A stretch of DNA of 64,000 nt from Aurifilum marmelostoma (GCA_027559495.1 JAMXSV010000016.1:806001-870000), one strand, 5' to 3'. Positions 46,440 through 58,494 are shown, numbered from the stretch's first letter. Made by a program: numbers and translations. The notes: generated from the letters alone by a model not told the origin.

Positions 46440-49229
46440 CTACCCCTGCCATTCCTTGAGCGGCACGGTTGCGCCTCGGATAATGCGCGCCGTCTTCTCG
46501 ACCGTGAGGTTGGCTAACGTCCAGTTCCCGGACTCGACCACGTCGCGGATGGCCGGGAAGAAGGCCTCGTCGTAGCCGGACCAGAGCTGTGGGCCGAATA
46601 CAACATGGCGGAACTGCGTGCGGTTGGGAATCTGCCGAGATGGACAGGCGTTAGTATATCCAGGCCTGTTGCTGATAAGAGTTCGGGAGGAAAGAGAACT
46701 TACACCACCGCCCTGGGCCACGTCAAGAAGTCCCGTCTCAAATTGGGACATGAGATTGTTGAACTCGCACCTCTTGGAACCCAGCCGGATGGGCTCCCAG
46801 CCATTAGCCGCCAGCACGCTGTTCTGCCAGATATGCTCCCAGTCCTGGAACGACGCGACTGCATCAATCACCTCCAAGACGGCCTTCTTGAGGACATTCA
46901 TGTCCAGTGGCATTTGGCCGTCCTTGTTAGCTCCTTTGGTCTCGGTCCAGTCAGATAGCTCATTTGTCCACTTATACAGCGCGTTGGCGTACGCAGCCAT
47001 ATCAAAAGGCAGCACAGGGCGGTCGGAAAGCTCCAGAATGAGCAGGCCTAGAAGCTCGGCCATCATGCCGTGATACGTGAAACCCGGGTCGCCGACCGTG
47101 TCCATCCACTCAAAGTTGTCGTAGTTCGAGTGATAGGGATGAGATGGGCCGCCGTCAGGCTCATTGAAAAACAGATCGAGGGATGAGACTCCAGCAATAT
47201 CCTGAAATGCGACGTAGTCCGATCCGGCACCTAAGCCCTCGATCACAGCCCCACGGCTATCCCATAGCTCACGCAGCGTCGTATTGCGTATCGGATCATA
47301 GACCCGGTCGATGACGCGATAGAGGATCTTTTGGAAAACAGGAGAGCCGGAGGCGTGGAATTCGTCACCGACAATAGGGGTGTCGATGTTGATGTAGACA
47401 TAGCCGTCTTGGCGGAGCCCATCGAGGTTGTTCTCGACGAACTCGGTGGATCCGATCAGGTTGTACTCTTCGGCATCCCACGACATGAACTCGATCGTCC
47501 GCTGTGGCCTCCAGCCTCGCTCGACCAGGTCCCCAAATATTCTGACCATCTCCAGCATGATGGCACTGCCCGAGCCAGGGTCAGCAGCGCCGTACGACCA
47601 GGCATCTCGGTGCGCGCCGATGATGATAGACTTGTCCGGCTGCTCGACGCCGACAATGCGGCCGTATACATTCCAGATGGGCTGCTGGGGGTTCTCGTCC
47701 TGTTCGTTCTTGAGGCGCACGACCGGCCCGGAGAGGTTGCCCGTCCACCACTCTCCGATATCAGGGACGCCACCAACCCACTCGTCGGGGCACGGCTGGC
47801 CGAATCCCTTGATGTGCTGCAGGAGGACCTGAGCGTCACGCCAGGCCAGCGGCAGGCTGGGAATCTGGACGAGGCCCGTGGTCTGCTCCGGCTTCATCCT
47901 CGGCATGCCCTGCTTGCTCTCCCATCCGGGTGTCAACACATCGCCGACGACCCAGCTCATGAGGCTGACCCCACCACGCTGGAGGCCGTCCGCGGGCATG
48001 AAGCGGCCGTTGGGCGCTACATCGCCTCGCAGGAAGCCGTCGTCCTTGGGATCGCTATATATGATGCACCCAGCAAAACCAGCCAGCTCTGCAGCCTTGA
48101 TCTTGAGGGCGCGGTCGCCCTCGGTCCCGTAGTACTTGACCAAAGCGATGGCCCCCTCCGTGTCAATCCCGCTATCGGAGAGCCTCTTGAAGTCTTCGCG
48201 GGATCCGTAGTTGGCATAGATGAGGGGCCCCTTGACATCGCCGCTTTTCGAGTGTCCATGGAAGGCATAGGTCTGGTGACCAGTCTTCTTCTCGCCCGGA
48301 TCGCCCTCCTCAAGCTTGGCGGTCCAGGTGGCCTTGCCACTTCCGTCGAGTATCTGCACCGCGCGACCGTCGGGCCTGGGGTAGTTGAGATAGACGAGGT
48401 ATTCGTCCACCGTGACATCCTCCAGACCATACTTGACGAAGAGGTTCTTGGTGTCCATCGCCAGGGCGTAGTCTCCCTCGGAACCGGCCACATGTGCATA
48501 TGAGGTGAAGTGTTTCAGGTTCTCGCGTATCCTGTCCTTGTCGACGCTGCCCTGAACGTGGATGCGCACGCTCTCGGGATCGAACATCTGGCCGCCTCCG
48601 AGACGCCGGGCCATGTTGGAGAAGAGATCGCTCATGAAGAGCAGATAGAGAAACCCCATGATGAGGAGTATAGCAAACACGCGGCCAACCATGACGAAGG
48701 TGGCAGTGGAGTTCATGTCGGGCGCGCAACGCCGTCGTGAGCCGCGACCCGTGTCACCACTGCTGCCATCCCGCTGCTCGCCTAACCTGATGGACGGTAA
48801 TCTTGGTAATCGCCAGCGCCAAGACTTCCAACGGGGCAGCGATAGCGAGAAGGGCATCCTCTTGGCCCATATCGACGACCTGGTGCTCGCGTCATCGTCA
48901 ATCTCCAGCTCTTGCATCTCCCTCCGCACGTGGTCCTCCTCCCCGCCATCTTCGGAATCCGAGTATTCGTCATCTGTCTCGACGGTGGGTGGTCGGTAGC
49001 CGCCTGGTCGTCGCAGGGGACGGGTGGACGATGGCGCCTCGCTGGCCGGCCCGGACGGTGCGCCCGGGTTCAGCAGGCTCTGGGACTCGAACTCGAGATT
49101 CGAAGGGTCGTCGTATGGGGAGGATATAGATGGGCGGCGTGGTGGCTGATGGCTGCCACCGGCGACAGCTTCATCGTAGGTAGGAATAGGGGGTACGGGG
49201 TCATAAGACTGATTGTCGCTGGGAGCCAT
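46440..49229 (-). CDS. Membrane-anchored M28B peptidase (glutamate carboxypeptidase II/Vps70-like)
   Basis: Type II membrane metallopeptidase of the transferrin-receptor/GCPII group; yeast relatives are Vps70 and Tre1/Tre2. 905 residues if the 72-base intron at 46632-46703 is removed (donor GTAAGT, branch CTAAC, acceptor CGGCAG); because 72 is divisible by three, the frame also reads through it. Exons in transcript order: 49229-46704 and 46631-46440. The N-terminal cytosolic tail is acidic and Ser/Pro-rich and contains PPIPTYDEAVAGG, a PPxY-like (PTYD) region. A single TM lies at about residues 178-200. A PA domain is followed by the peptidase core with zinc ligands recognisable in GAHRDAWSYGAADPGSGSA (His, Asp), SWDAEEYNLIGSTEF (Glu pair), INIDTPIVG (Asp) and HPYHSNYDNFEW (His). 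All expected ligands are present, so catalysis is plausible. A C-terminal dimerisation domain follows. Confidence 0.92.
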   Translation of the reverse strand: MAPSDNQSYDPVPPIPTYDEAVAGGSHQPPRRPSISSPYDDPSNLEFESQSLLNPGAPSGPASEAPSSTRPLRRPGGYRPPTVETDDEYSDSEDGGEEDHVRREMQELEIDDDASTRSSIWAKRMPFSLSLPRWKSWRWRLPRLPSIRLGEQRDGSSGDTGRGSRRRCAPDMNSTATFVMVGRVFAILLIMGFLYLLFMSDLFSNMARRLGGGQMFDPESVRIHVQGSVDKDRIRENLKHFTSYAHVAGSEGDYALAMDTKNLFVKYGLEDVTVDEYLVYLNYPRPDGRAVQILDGSGKATWTAKLEEGDPGEKKTGHQTYAFHGHSKSGDVKGPLIYANYGSREDFKRLSDSGIDTEGAIALVKYYGTEGDRALKIKAAELAGFAGCIIYSDPKDDGFLRGDVAPNGRFMPADGLQRGGVSLMSWVVGDVLTPGWESKQGMPRMKPEQTTGLVQIPSLPLAWRDAQVLLQHIKGFGQPCPDEWVGGVPDIGEWWTGNLSGPVVRLKNEQDENPQQPIWNVYGRIVGVEQPDKSIIIGAHRDAWSYGAADPGSGSAIMLEMVRIFGDLVERGWRPQRTIEFMSWDAEEYNLIGSTEFVENNLDGLRQDGYVYINIDTPIVGDEFHASGSPVFQKILYRVIDRVYDPIRNTTLRELWDSRGAVIEGLGAGSDYVAFQDIAGVSSLDLFFNEPDGGPSHPYHSNYDNFEWMDTVGDPGFTYHGMMAELLGLLILELSDRPVLPFDMAAYANALYKWTNELSDWTETKGANKDGQMPLDMNVLKKAVLEVIDAVASFQDWEHIWQNSVLAANGWEPIRLGSKRCEFNNLMSQFETGLLDVAQGGGVSSLSSRTLISNRPGYTNACPSRQIPNRTQFRHVVFGPQLWSGYDEAFFPAIRDVVESGNWTLANLTVEKTARIIRGATVPLKEWQG

Positions 49230-50832
49230 CGTAAATGAGTCGTAGAGTTAGAAATACAGAATAGTTACAAATGCGGGCGGACAAGCCCTCTGAAACAGAT
49301 CCCTGGTCAAGAGACAGTGGCCTCTTCGGTGCCGAATGGCAATAGTAATAATACTGATGGGGGGAAAGAAGAAAAAAGTAATAAAAAAAAGAGGGACACG
49401 ATATCAAACAAAGTAAAGCGAGTGAGTAGTGTCGAGTTTAGGCACGAGGCCCTGGCAAAGAGAAGGTTGTAGCAACAAAAGAGGCAGCGCTCTTCGGACT
49501 CGCTGATAGCGGCTTCATGGATAGACTCTGGAGGATTGATCGGCTAGCGATGTAAACCCTATGCTACCATGAGGGTAGACGACGGTGGTGAAGAGGCAGT
49601 GGTCGGCGTGGTGACGGCAATGGGCGTGAAGAAGTGGCCGATAGGGGAGGTGGTGGTGGTTGTTGTGGGGATGTAAGTTGTGAGTTGTAGGTTACGAGGG
49701 ATGTCGTGATTGATGTTGTCGCAACCCCAGTTCAACCCAGCCTGGCAGCTTGGACCAGTGATCTCTCTGGAAGCAGGCGTCCGAGACCCGCCGAGTCAAT
49801 CAGGTACCAGATTACAATGGACGCATTCTGCCACTAGTCAAACTCGCTACCCTGGCAGCCTGGTACAATAGCACGGAACGGTACCATGTACAGCACCGCC
49901 TGCAGGTTAGCGTAAATTTACGACACGCAGACAGTTTAGGGAATGGGGTAGCCCCCGTCGGCACCCCACCCCCGGCCCCCAATCTTGGGGCACCAAAACC
50001 CCCGAGGCTCCCCCCTATCTCTCACTGAACACCTGCATGGGCTTCAAGCATAGGGGCAACCAATGGTAAGATGAAAAGAAGTGCGCCTATATCACCTGAC
50101 TCTACCATCTTATCGACGAGACTCGTCCTCACATTCCGTCATATCCGTCTGTTCAGAAGAGATATTGAGCTCTGCACACCGCCGCAATTAGGCGACGGAT
50201 CAATCGGCAGAGGAAGAATTCAAACTCCACAGAATATCTCACAGCAGCAACCAGTCTGGATCACCGAGGAGAAGTCACAGCCTTCACATTGACACACAAC
50301 CCTTCGATGACATATTTTTCACCTTAATCCAGCCCTCGGACGGCAGTAAAATGAATGATTTCTTGGAAAATCTTGGCTGACAAGTTGAGCCGTGGTTGCA
50401 CTTGGCGCTCCATCACTTGGAGCAGGAGCTGGTCCTCTGTCGGTAAGCAGATCACTTTCTTTTGGCTTCGACTCACATGTGTTGTGTGTCCTCACGGCAC
50501 ATGCAATCTCGAAAGAATAAATTGATGGAATGCATTATAGCAAGCGGATGAGCCTCCCTAATGAGCCATCAGATCGTTGCGCACAAATACGACTAGTATT
50601 TGGTAATCGATCAATCAATCAATCAATAGGTGAGAAACCTGGGCCCCATTCTCCATACAGGTCTCGCAAACCCGACCAAGTAATTACAGCAATCTGCATG
50701 GCAAGGACCAGGACGATATCACATCAGCTTCTCTATCTCATACTTACACTCGAGGCGCTATCAAGGCAAAATATCGTCATAGCTGTTGCCCAAAGTCACA
50801 ACTAGACGTACGAGTTTCACGCACCACCACAT
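49230..50832. other. Intergenic region upstream of the M28 peptidase
   Basis: About 1.6 kb, including the M28 gene promoter. A C-rich block lies near 49950-50020. No gene supported. Confidence 0.55.
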
Positions 50833-51696
50833 CTACGATGAGGCTCCATTTCTCATCTGCACAGAAGATGTAACACAAGACTTTGCCATCTCCAGCCTCA
50901 AGAACTCGACCAGCCCATGCTCCACCGAGACCGACAAGGCGGCGTAGACAGCCATGGCTGACGACTTGGGCACCGGCAGATACTTGTCCTCCGAGACAAG
51001 TTCCAGCTCCTTCAGCGTCTTGACCTGGGCCAGCTCCCGGACCCACTCCAGGCCCTCGTGGCCGATGAGGCTCAACAGCCTGATGTCGGACGCAGAAAGC
51101 TCCTGCACGCCCTCCCAGGGATGACTCGGGCGCCCCGTCTCCACCACGACCCGCAGCCTCTCGAGCGTGTGCACGCCGGACAGGAAACGACACATGCAGG
51201 ACCACTCGCTCTTCTCGCTCGTGTAGCCCATGTAGGGGAAGGGTCCCCTCTTGTAGACGCAGATGCACCCTACCAGCGAGAGGGTGTAGGGGGTGCGGTC
51301 CGCCAGGAAGGGGACGACGGCCTGGACGTGGTGGCCAAAGTCGAACGAGTGCCTCCCGTAGAGCACCTCGGCAGCTTCGACGTAGAGGAGTCTGCATACG
51401 GACATGATGGCTGTGTGGAGCTCGACGTGCTCGCTGGCGAGCTGGTACGTGGTCTCGTAGCATCGTTGATGAAACATCGAGGTTCGTTCCATGACATGAT
51501 ACTTGGTGCTGCGCCGGACAGTAGACTCCTTGGTATTCTCACCCTTCGTAGGACCACGTCCTTGGCCACTGCTCCAGTGCCCGTTTCGTACGGCTATGCA
51601 ATCGTCTCCGCCATCATTGAAAAGATATGTATATATGTGCCGTCGTATTTCCGCCGGCAGTATCAATAGTAGCGAGGGCTGCTGGTTCTCGCCCAT
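50833..51696 (-). CDS. F-box-like fungal protein (hypothetical)
   Basis: Single-exon frame of 287 residues. The N-terminus LLLILPAEIRRHIYTYLF is a degenerate F-box-like motif common in fungal proteins of the DUF7730 kind. It is followed by IMSVCRLLYVEAAEVLYGRHSFDFG, the usual second block of that family. The C-terminal half has Leu-rich segments but no catalytic motif. By family, a role in SCF ubiquitin ligase substrate choice is possible, but many members are uncharacterised. It is divergent from the P450 gene, with about 1.7 kb between them. Confidence 0.78.
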   Translation of the reverse strand: MGENQQPSLLLILPAEIRRHIYTYLFNDGGDDCIAVRNGHWSSGQGRGPTKGENTKESTVRRSTKYHVMERTSMFHQRCYETTYQLASEHVELHTAIMSVCRLLYVEAAEVLYGRHSFDFGHHVQAVVPFLADRTPYTLSLVGCICVYKRGPFPYMGYTSEKSEWSCMCRFLSGVHTLERLRVVVETGRPSHPWEGVQELSASDIRLLSLIGHEGLEWVRELAQVKTLKELELVSEDKYLPVPKSSAMAVYAALSVSVEHGLVEFLRLEMAKSCVTSSVQMRNGASS

Positions 51697-53405
51697 ATTG
51701 ATCGAGGGATCATCTGTAGATACCTCTGCAACTGTGAGATTAGGAAAGTTGGTTCAGGATGAGTTCTCATCTCCTCTGCTTTGAATGAGAGGCTTCAGCC
51801 CTTTTGGTGAAGATGGCCATCAAGGTTCTCGCATTTCTTTCTCGCTGTAGAAGATCGTCTAGTGGGAAACAACTAGGTCCTTTGGTCGATAGACATATTT
51901 GCCTAAGAGTCCATCAAGGTACATCATATTCGCCAATGTAATTGACTGAGAGGGTATATCTTGCCATGGTGAGCCGTTGTAGAGTCGTCTTCTTGGTGTG
52001 TTGCACTGCCTGATACCTTATTTTTCCTTTTTGCTTTTTCCTTTTTCGTCTAGATAGAATGGGTTCAAATCCTCTTCGACGAATATCGTATAAGTATTAA
52101 TCAGGTAATTCCTGTCAGTCATTGGCTCTTTAGGGCTCCCATTGCGCCGGGATCAGTATTTCCATTCCCGGCAGATTCGAGCATTCATCACCCATACGTG
52201 GCTTGATAATGAGTCAGAATGACTTCCAAGGTTGCTTCCAGTGTGCCATTTCCTCAATTCCTATGTTGGCAATATTTTCCAGGGACCTTGCTTTCTTCCA
52301 GGGCTCGCTTATCCTGCTTACAGTCCCAGATTGCAGTTAATTAGTACACAGCGTAGAGACCCACGAGGCGGTGAGAAATGCAGAAACACATCGACAAGCC
52401 AGACGCCCCAGGCATCACAAGAGGTGTAAGCATTCTCGGAACGTACGAATTGAACATGGATGCCTTGAGAACATGAGGGGCAAGAACAAGCGAGAATAAT
52501 TACGTGAGGAGGAGAAGAAGGTAAGAAGAAGAAGGGGGAGGGGGAGGAGATAGGATCCTTCGCACTGTATTATAATCATGTTCAGGTCTGATGCATATGA
52601 TAAAAAGCCTCGACGAACATGTGGGCTACGCAATTCTGACGTGCCTCTCAGGCCGAGCGGCCCCACACCTCCCCATTCCGCTGCGGCAGCACTTCGTGGG
52701 CATGTGACAGCCAACATCTACTTGTTGAATCAGCACAGCCAACTAAAATGCACATATGTCAGCCTTGTAACTCCGGCAGCCTTCGGAAGTACTTTTGCTT
52801 CGTGGAAATAAGCTGCTATGTTGGTTCTGAACGAGACATGGCTGAGCAAGGTCACGGCTAGGAAAGGGACAGGTCCCAGCCCCCATCTCCCCCCCCTCTG
52901 AGCCATCGGCGATCACAAAAAAAGCGAACAAAGAAAGGCGGACGGACATGTTGGGTATGGACGGTTTTGGTAGTCTGGCAGTCTCGTCATGACGATGATG
53001 ATGCACTACCCTCTTGGTGCTGACGATAGTTCAGGCCATCGGTTCTGGAGCAGGGCAGAACAGTCACGGTCATTCCGGAAATATGGGGAGTCGTGGATTT
53101 TCGAGAAGGAATCCCGGGACGGAGACGGATAGATGCTGGAGGGCTGCCTACAGCCCTGATCTCGTCTGCTGGTCGTGTTACGAAGAGCTCACCCAAGCAT
53201 GTGCTGTTCTTTAGTGGCGGACAGTCCTCCTGGTGTATACGTACATACTATTGAACCAACGGCACGCTACATTTTGGATATAAGGTGTCCTACGTCAAAC
53301 CCACACCGTCTCGTTTCACAGGATATATCATTACAAACACACAACTAGGCAGAAGACATCCCTGGTTTTAGCAACCTCACACCCTTCACGTTTGCAGTCA
53401 ACATA
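51697..53405. other. Divergent intergenic region (F-box-like gene / P450)
   Basis: About 1.7 kb. Nothing beyond promoter sequence and short unsupported frames. A GAA/GGA purine-rich patch lies at about 52505-52550. Confidence 0.55.
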
Positions 53406-55085
53406 ATGTTGCTCTCAACATTGGTGACGTTTGTGGTCGCCATAATCTTAATCCGGTGGTTGATAATCCCTTTCATCCCTTCAAAGGCAAAAGGCTCCCG
53501 CCCTTATGTCCCAAGATACCCTCACCTTGATCCTGTACTCGGATTAGATCTTGCCGTTCGTTCCTGGTGGGACTTCAACAACGGTCGTTTGTCTGAGGGC
53601 TTCCGAGAGAGGCATGTTGCATATGGGCCGACCTATGTCGCCAACGACTTTGGGAGGCGATGCATATACACAGTGGAACCCGCAAACATCCGCTGGGTCA
53701 CCACCGCAGGCTTTGATCAGTTTGGCAAGGCAGGCTGGGTCCAAGAAGCCGCAAAGCACGTCGGGAACGGCATCCTCATGAATGAGGGCGCGGCATGGAA
53801 GTACTCTCGGAAGACACTCAAGCCCATCTTTGCCCGAACGGCGGTCAACGAACCTGCTCTTCTGGAACCTCACGTGCAGGGTCTCATCACCCACATGCGC
53901 CGCGTTTCTCAAACGACCGGCTCGTTCGACTTTCACCCCTTGGCTTCAATGTTTACCTTGGATGTTGTCACGGATTTCCTGTTTGGGAGATCTACGAGAT
54001 GTCTTGAGCAAGGTTCGACACAGACAAACGGTCAAACCGGGTTACGTTTCCTGTCTTTGGTCAAGGAGTTCGAAGGGCCATCGGGCGAGTTCATAGCTAT
54101 AGGGCCCCTCGCCTGGATTGGCCTCTTGACATCATACAAACGCCTTATCAAGGTGGTCAACGGCATGAAGGCTTTCTTCAGGATGCAGCTGAACGGCATC
54201 ATCACCGAGACGAGCACTGGCGAGAACAGGAAGCTGCCGGGAGGAAGGGAGATACCACCCAGCATTTTCAGGACGATGAAAGCTGCGGGATTCTCAGACG
54301 ACCAGATCCAAGGAGAGCTGCAGAACATCTTTTTTGCCAGCTACGATACCACGTCGACTTTTCTGGCCAACTTGATGTATATCCTCTCTCGGCACCCCAA
54401 CACACAGGACACACTTCGGGAAGAAATTGCTTTCCTGGAACAACGTCTTCCCACGGCCAAGGAATTATCCAATATGGTTTACTTGCGTATGGTCATCATG
54501 GAAGGTTCGTTCACGGCTTCTCTCCATTTCTATGTTTGCTGTGCCACTGACGAAGGTTAACCTTGTTCAGCTTTACGCCTCTATTCACCCGTGAGTTCTC
54601 ACTCTCGGACAGCCAAGGCCACCACGACTCTTCCAAGAGGAGGAGGGCCGGACGGACTAAGCCCCATCCCAGTTGCGGCTGGGACGACAATTGTCTGGAG
54701 CACCTATGCCCTCAACCGAGACCCTAGACTCTACGGTGAGGATTGGGCCGAGTTTCGGCCCGATAGATGGGCCAAGGTCTTGAAGCCACGCGACATCACA
54801 GCGACAACAAGTGTATCTACAGCTAACATTGCAGCTGGTATTCTCGAAGCTGAATCTGCAGATGTCGAAGAGGACTGGAGAGAATTCTTTATGCCTTTTG
54901 GATCGGGACCTCGGGCTTGTCTGGGCCAACAAATGGTTCAGACTGAGGCGATGTATGTGGTCGTGAGGTTATTGCAGGAATTCTCCCAGATCTCGATGGC
55001 TGCTGGAGAATGCGATAAGGCGTTCAGGGAAGCAAAGGCGGTGTCATTCTATAACGAAGGTGGAGTCCACGTCTGCGTCAAATGA
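53406..55085 (+). CDS. Cytochrome P450, CYP52/alkane-hydroxylase-like clan
   Basis: Haem monooxygenase of 537 residues; related fungal enzymes hydroxylate n-alkanes or fatty acids at the chain end. Exons 53406-54504 and 54571-55085, joined phase 1 within the ExxR helix (EALRLYSP). An N-terminal membrane anchor (LVTFVVAIILIRWLIIPFI) points to the ER. Seen in order: the C-helix region WKYSRKTLKPIF; the I-helix FFASYDTTS, with the DT pair but A-S in place of the common A-G; ExxR; and the haem loop FMPFGSGPRACLGQQ, whose Cys is the axial ligand. Directly downstream in the same direction is a CFA synthase, so a joint role in lipid modification is possible but unproven. Substrate unknown. Confidence 0.92.
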
Positions 55086-56157
55086 GTAGCCAGCCGAGCC
55101 CTAATTACAAGACAAAAGAGGTGTGGGGAAATAACGGTTTTTCGAGTTGAACAATCAAGCATTGATCGAATGTGTATTCTGACCGCTCAGACAACACAAG
55201 GGACGTCGAATAAGGTTGTAAGACCGTGACACGGCTGACAGCATGGAGCGGCGTATTAGGATCCAATGGTTCTTGGGATATCGATGCAGCACAAGATGCG
55301 CCGTGGAGCCTGCCAGCCTTGACAGGCATGTGAGACTCGCAGGACATCATGATCATTTGCCGAAAGTAATTTGTCTCTCCTTGCGCGGAAAAACGGCTTG
55401 GTGTTGCTACTCACCCCCAATGCTCCACGTGCGGTGAACGTGACGCACCACACATCATCAAAATCGGGTTCGTCATCCGGTGATGGGTCTTGGATAACAC
55501 GTCAGCCGTTCACTCCGGTGTGCAAATGACTTCTTCTCTGGGTAATCCGATTTGTATTTCCGAGTTGGCCTTCGAGGCGGAACTCAAAATATGGATGCCT
55601 CAGCAGAGGTCAGAAGCAGTGGGGCCAGATGTCGAGCGGAATTACTGATCGAGTAATGAACTTACTGAAATGGGATGTGAGAGATGATGTGATCCGTCGA
55701 CACTTTTCCTTTCCACGAAGACAACCAACCATTCCAGTTCTAGCCAACCAAAGGAAGACAGTGCGCACACAAACGTTGGACGACACGACCAAGCGTAAAC
55801 TGCAATCAGGTTTTCCTGTCTTCTCCTTCGCCCTGTTGGTACTTTTGAGCATCGGAATGCTGACCGCCCATGTCATGCGCACATCCGCGGTCGGCCGCCT
55901 TCCAACACGGCGTAATGCAAACAGCCGCTGGCGGCCATGCATCGGCCCAGGAGATACATCGTGTTCTCCGGGTTCTATCTTATCGCTCAAGTATATACTT
56001 TTCTTGTACTCCCTGAATATTTGCTCACTTCAGAGACCTCTGTTCTCCCAATGCTCTTAGTCTGTATATTCAAGTCCTTGCCTGCTGGAGTGTTTACTTA
56101 ATCGCACAATAATTACCCTATCTTGTTCCACCGGAGTGACACCATAATACATGTGCA
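55086..56157. other. Intergenic region between P450 and CFA synthase
   Basis: About 1.07 kb, presumably the CFA synthase promoter. A 143-residue frame at 55629-56060 overlaps an opposite frame and shows no family motif. Confidence 0.55.
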
Positions 56158-57600
56158 ATGTCTTTGCAAATGTTGTCTAGCCTCTCCCCGACATCTGAGT
56201 TTCCCAGCAGCCAGCTGCGGCAGCTGGCCGGTGCTAGCCTTGCCTACCTGATCCCGTTTGCTAGACAGATGATCATGTCCACCCTGTCAGGAGCTTCACG
56301 GGGAGCCCTAAGGCTTGAGTTGCTCAAGGGAGACACCCTGACGTTGGGGAACAAATTCGCCAAGGGAACCGCACCGGTCATCCGAGTTCATAATGAGGTT
56401 TTCTGGCTGCGAGTCCTTTTCTTCGGAGACATTGGCTTCTCGCAAAGCTACATGCTCGGTGAGATCAGCACCTCGGACCTCACGTCTGTCATGGAATTCT
56501 TCATCCACAACAGCGAGGCCATCGACAAGCCCGCAACAGTGGGGTGCTGGTCCTCCCTCCTCGGGCCTGTACTGAAGTGGGTGCCGTTCAACAGAGCCAT
56601 GAACCACGTCGGAACCTCGCGCCTCAATGCTGCAGCACACTATTCTCTCAGCAACGACATGTTCAAGGCGTTTCTCAGCCCGGATATGACGTACTCGGCT
56701 CCCATCTGGCTGCCATCGTCAGATCCACTGTCTAAGGCTGAGTCTCTCGAGGACGCCCAGCTCAGAAAACTTCAGTATGCCATATCGGCAGCGAGGATCT
56801 CGGCCTCAGACCATGTGCTCGAGATCGGCACCGGCTGGGGCAGCTTTTCCATCACCGCAGCGCAGACGACAGGTTGTCGCGTCACGACGATCACCCCCAG
56901 CGCTGAACAGAAGCGGCTTGCTGAAGAGCGTGTACGCGAGGCAGGTCTGCAAGACAAGATCTCGGTCTTGCAGGCCGATTACCGCGAGCTGGGCGGCATG
57001 GGCACGTTTGACAAAATTGTCAGCATCGAGATGATTGAACACGTTGGGCATGATTTCCTCGAGACATACTTCAGATGTGTGGATCAATATCTCAAGAAAG
57101 ACGGAGGGATCGGTTTCTTCCAGTGTATCACGATACCTGAGGCCAGGTATGAAAGGTACAGACACAGCCAGGACTTCATCAAGAAGTACATATTTCCCGG
57201 TGGTCACCTGCCAACGGTCACCGCACTCGTAGAAAGCATCAACCGAGGCTCTAACGGCAGACTCATTGTGGAGGAGATCAAGAACGTTGGGATGCATTAC
57301 TCCAAGGCTCTGAGGTGTTGGAATGCGGCCTTCCAGGAGGCCTTTGACGATAAGATCGTGCCAGCACTGAAGGAAAGCCACCCTGAGATGAGCCCAGCCG
57401 ATATGGACGTGTTTAGGAGGAAATGGGATGTGAGTCCATCGAGAATTCTCCGTGTCAAGAGGGAGGTTTTTAGCTGACCATTGAATCAAATTTAGTATTA
57501 TTTCTGTTACTGCGAAGCGGGTTTCGACACCAAGGCACTAGGAGATGTTGCCATCACGGTGGGCAGAGAAAATTGCCTAGCACTTCTTCAGCAGATTTGA
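56158..57600 (+). CDS. Cyclopropane-fatty-acyl-phospholipid synthase (SAM-dependent)
   Basis: Adds a methylene bridge from S-adenosylmethionine across a double bond of a phospholipid acyl chain. 458 residues. Exons 56158-57429 and 57496-57600; the second exon (YYFCYCEAGFDT...) completes the conserved C-terminus, whereas reading through the donor GTGAGT gives an unrelated tail. Motifs: GEISTSDLTSVMEFFI, then AAHYSLSNDMFKAFLSPDMTYS, the SAM-binding VLEIGTGWGSFSI, VSIEMIEHVGHDFLE, FFQCITIP, YIFPGGHLPTV and the C-terminal YCEAGF block. All core motifs of bacterial-type CFA synthases are present. The enzyme follows a co-oriented P450. A bacterial origin of fungal CFA synthases is plausible but not tested here. 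Confidence 0.93.
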
Positions 57601-58494
57601 TCAGGTGGCCGGAACAGATGACTTTCACATTTCATGTCAATTCAGGGAAGTAAGTCAGGAGAGGATTAATTACGGAGACAGGAACGTAGAACAAGATCAT
57701 GTGAAGGGAAAATCAGAAGGGGGGCCAGTGGATTTCTTGATGTATTTTAGAACTTAGAAGAGACATCACCGCCTTCGCCTTGGTTCATATGTCACTGTCT
57801 GTACTTGCAATTAGGTTTCGGCTATCTCACGAGCATCTATAATCTTCAAACTGTTCGTATGGGTGAGCAGGGGTAATGCTTGGTGAGGTCTCCTGGGGGC
57901 GGCTACAGCCGAACCAAAAATAACGATTCTGAAGGACATAATCTTGTAATTGTTCAAGAACATTGTGTAAACTTGCATGGTATTTTGTTCATGGTAATAT
58001 CGCATAATTCCTGCCCTGTATAATGCAATTGTGAGAACGACTTGGTCCGCATTAGACAGACTCTATATTCTGTTGATGAATAATTATTCATAGTTAACGA
58101 AATCACAATTTTGCGTTAAGCACCTAGGATCGATTCATGTCTATCATTTTCATACAAATATCCCATCTTCTGAACGGAAAACAATCTAAGACATGGGAAG
58201 GGTTGTACTCGGTAATACGGCATTTCTTCTCAAAGAGGGTCCGAACGTACCTTCAAGAAGCAAATTTCTTCATTGGCACAGTGATCGTTACATGAATCAA
58301 TTCATGAGCTGTTTACTTCTCTACATCTCATCCTAAGGCATACAGTAGGAGTCCGAAGCTGAGTTCTGAGAATACCATGCAGCTGAGCCTCGAAACTAGA
58401 CCGGGACGTGTCAGAACCAGGCTACCAGCCTCTCAGCCTCACACGTCATGTGATCTTCCCATACTCCAAGGTCTTCACACCCGAGCTCCCGAAC
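57601..58494. other. Intergenic region downstream of CFA synthase
   Basis: About 0.9 kb AT-rich spacer; nothing recognised. Confidence 0.55.

Noticed and set aside
47331..48503. 390-codon + strand frame
   Set aside because: Lies entirely antisense to the M28 peptidase exon; a codon-bias shadow. The same applies to frames antisense to VPS35 (43121-44074) and medA (8853-9875).
52045..52075. GGGTTCAAATCC resembling a tRNA B box
   Set aside because: The surrounding bases do not form a T stem of five pairs, no A box or cloverleaf can be built upstream, and the acceptor stem is absent.
55629..56060. 143-codon + strand frame between P450 and CFA synthase
   Set aside because: An opposite frame of similar length overlaps it, there is no recognisable motif, and it lies in the likely promoter of the CFA synthase.
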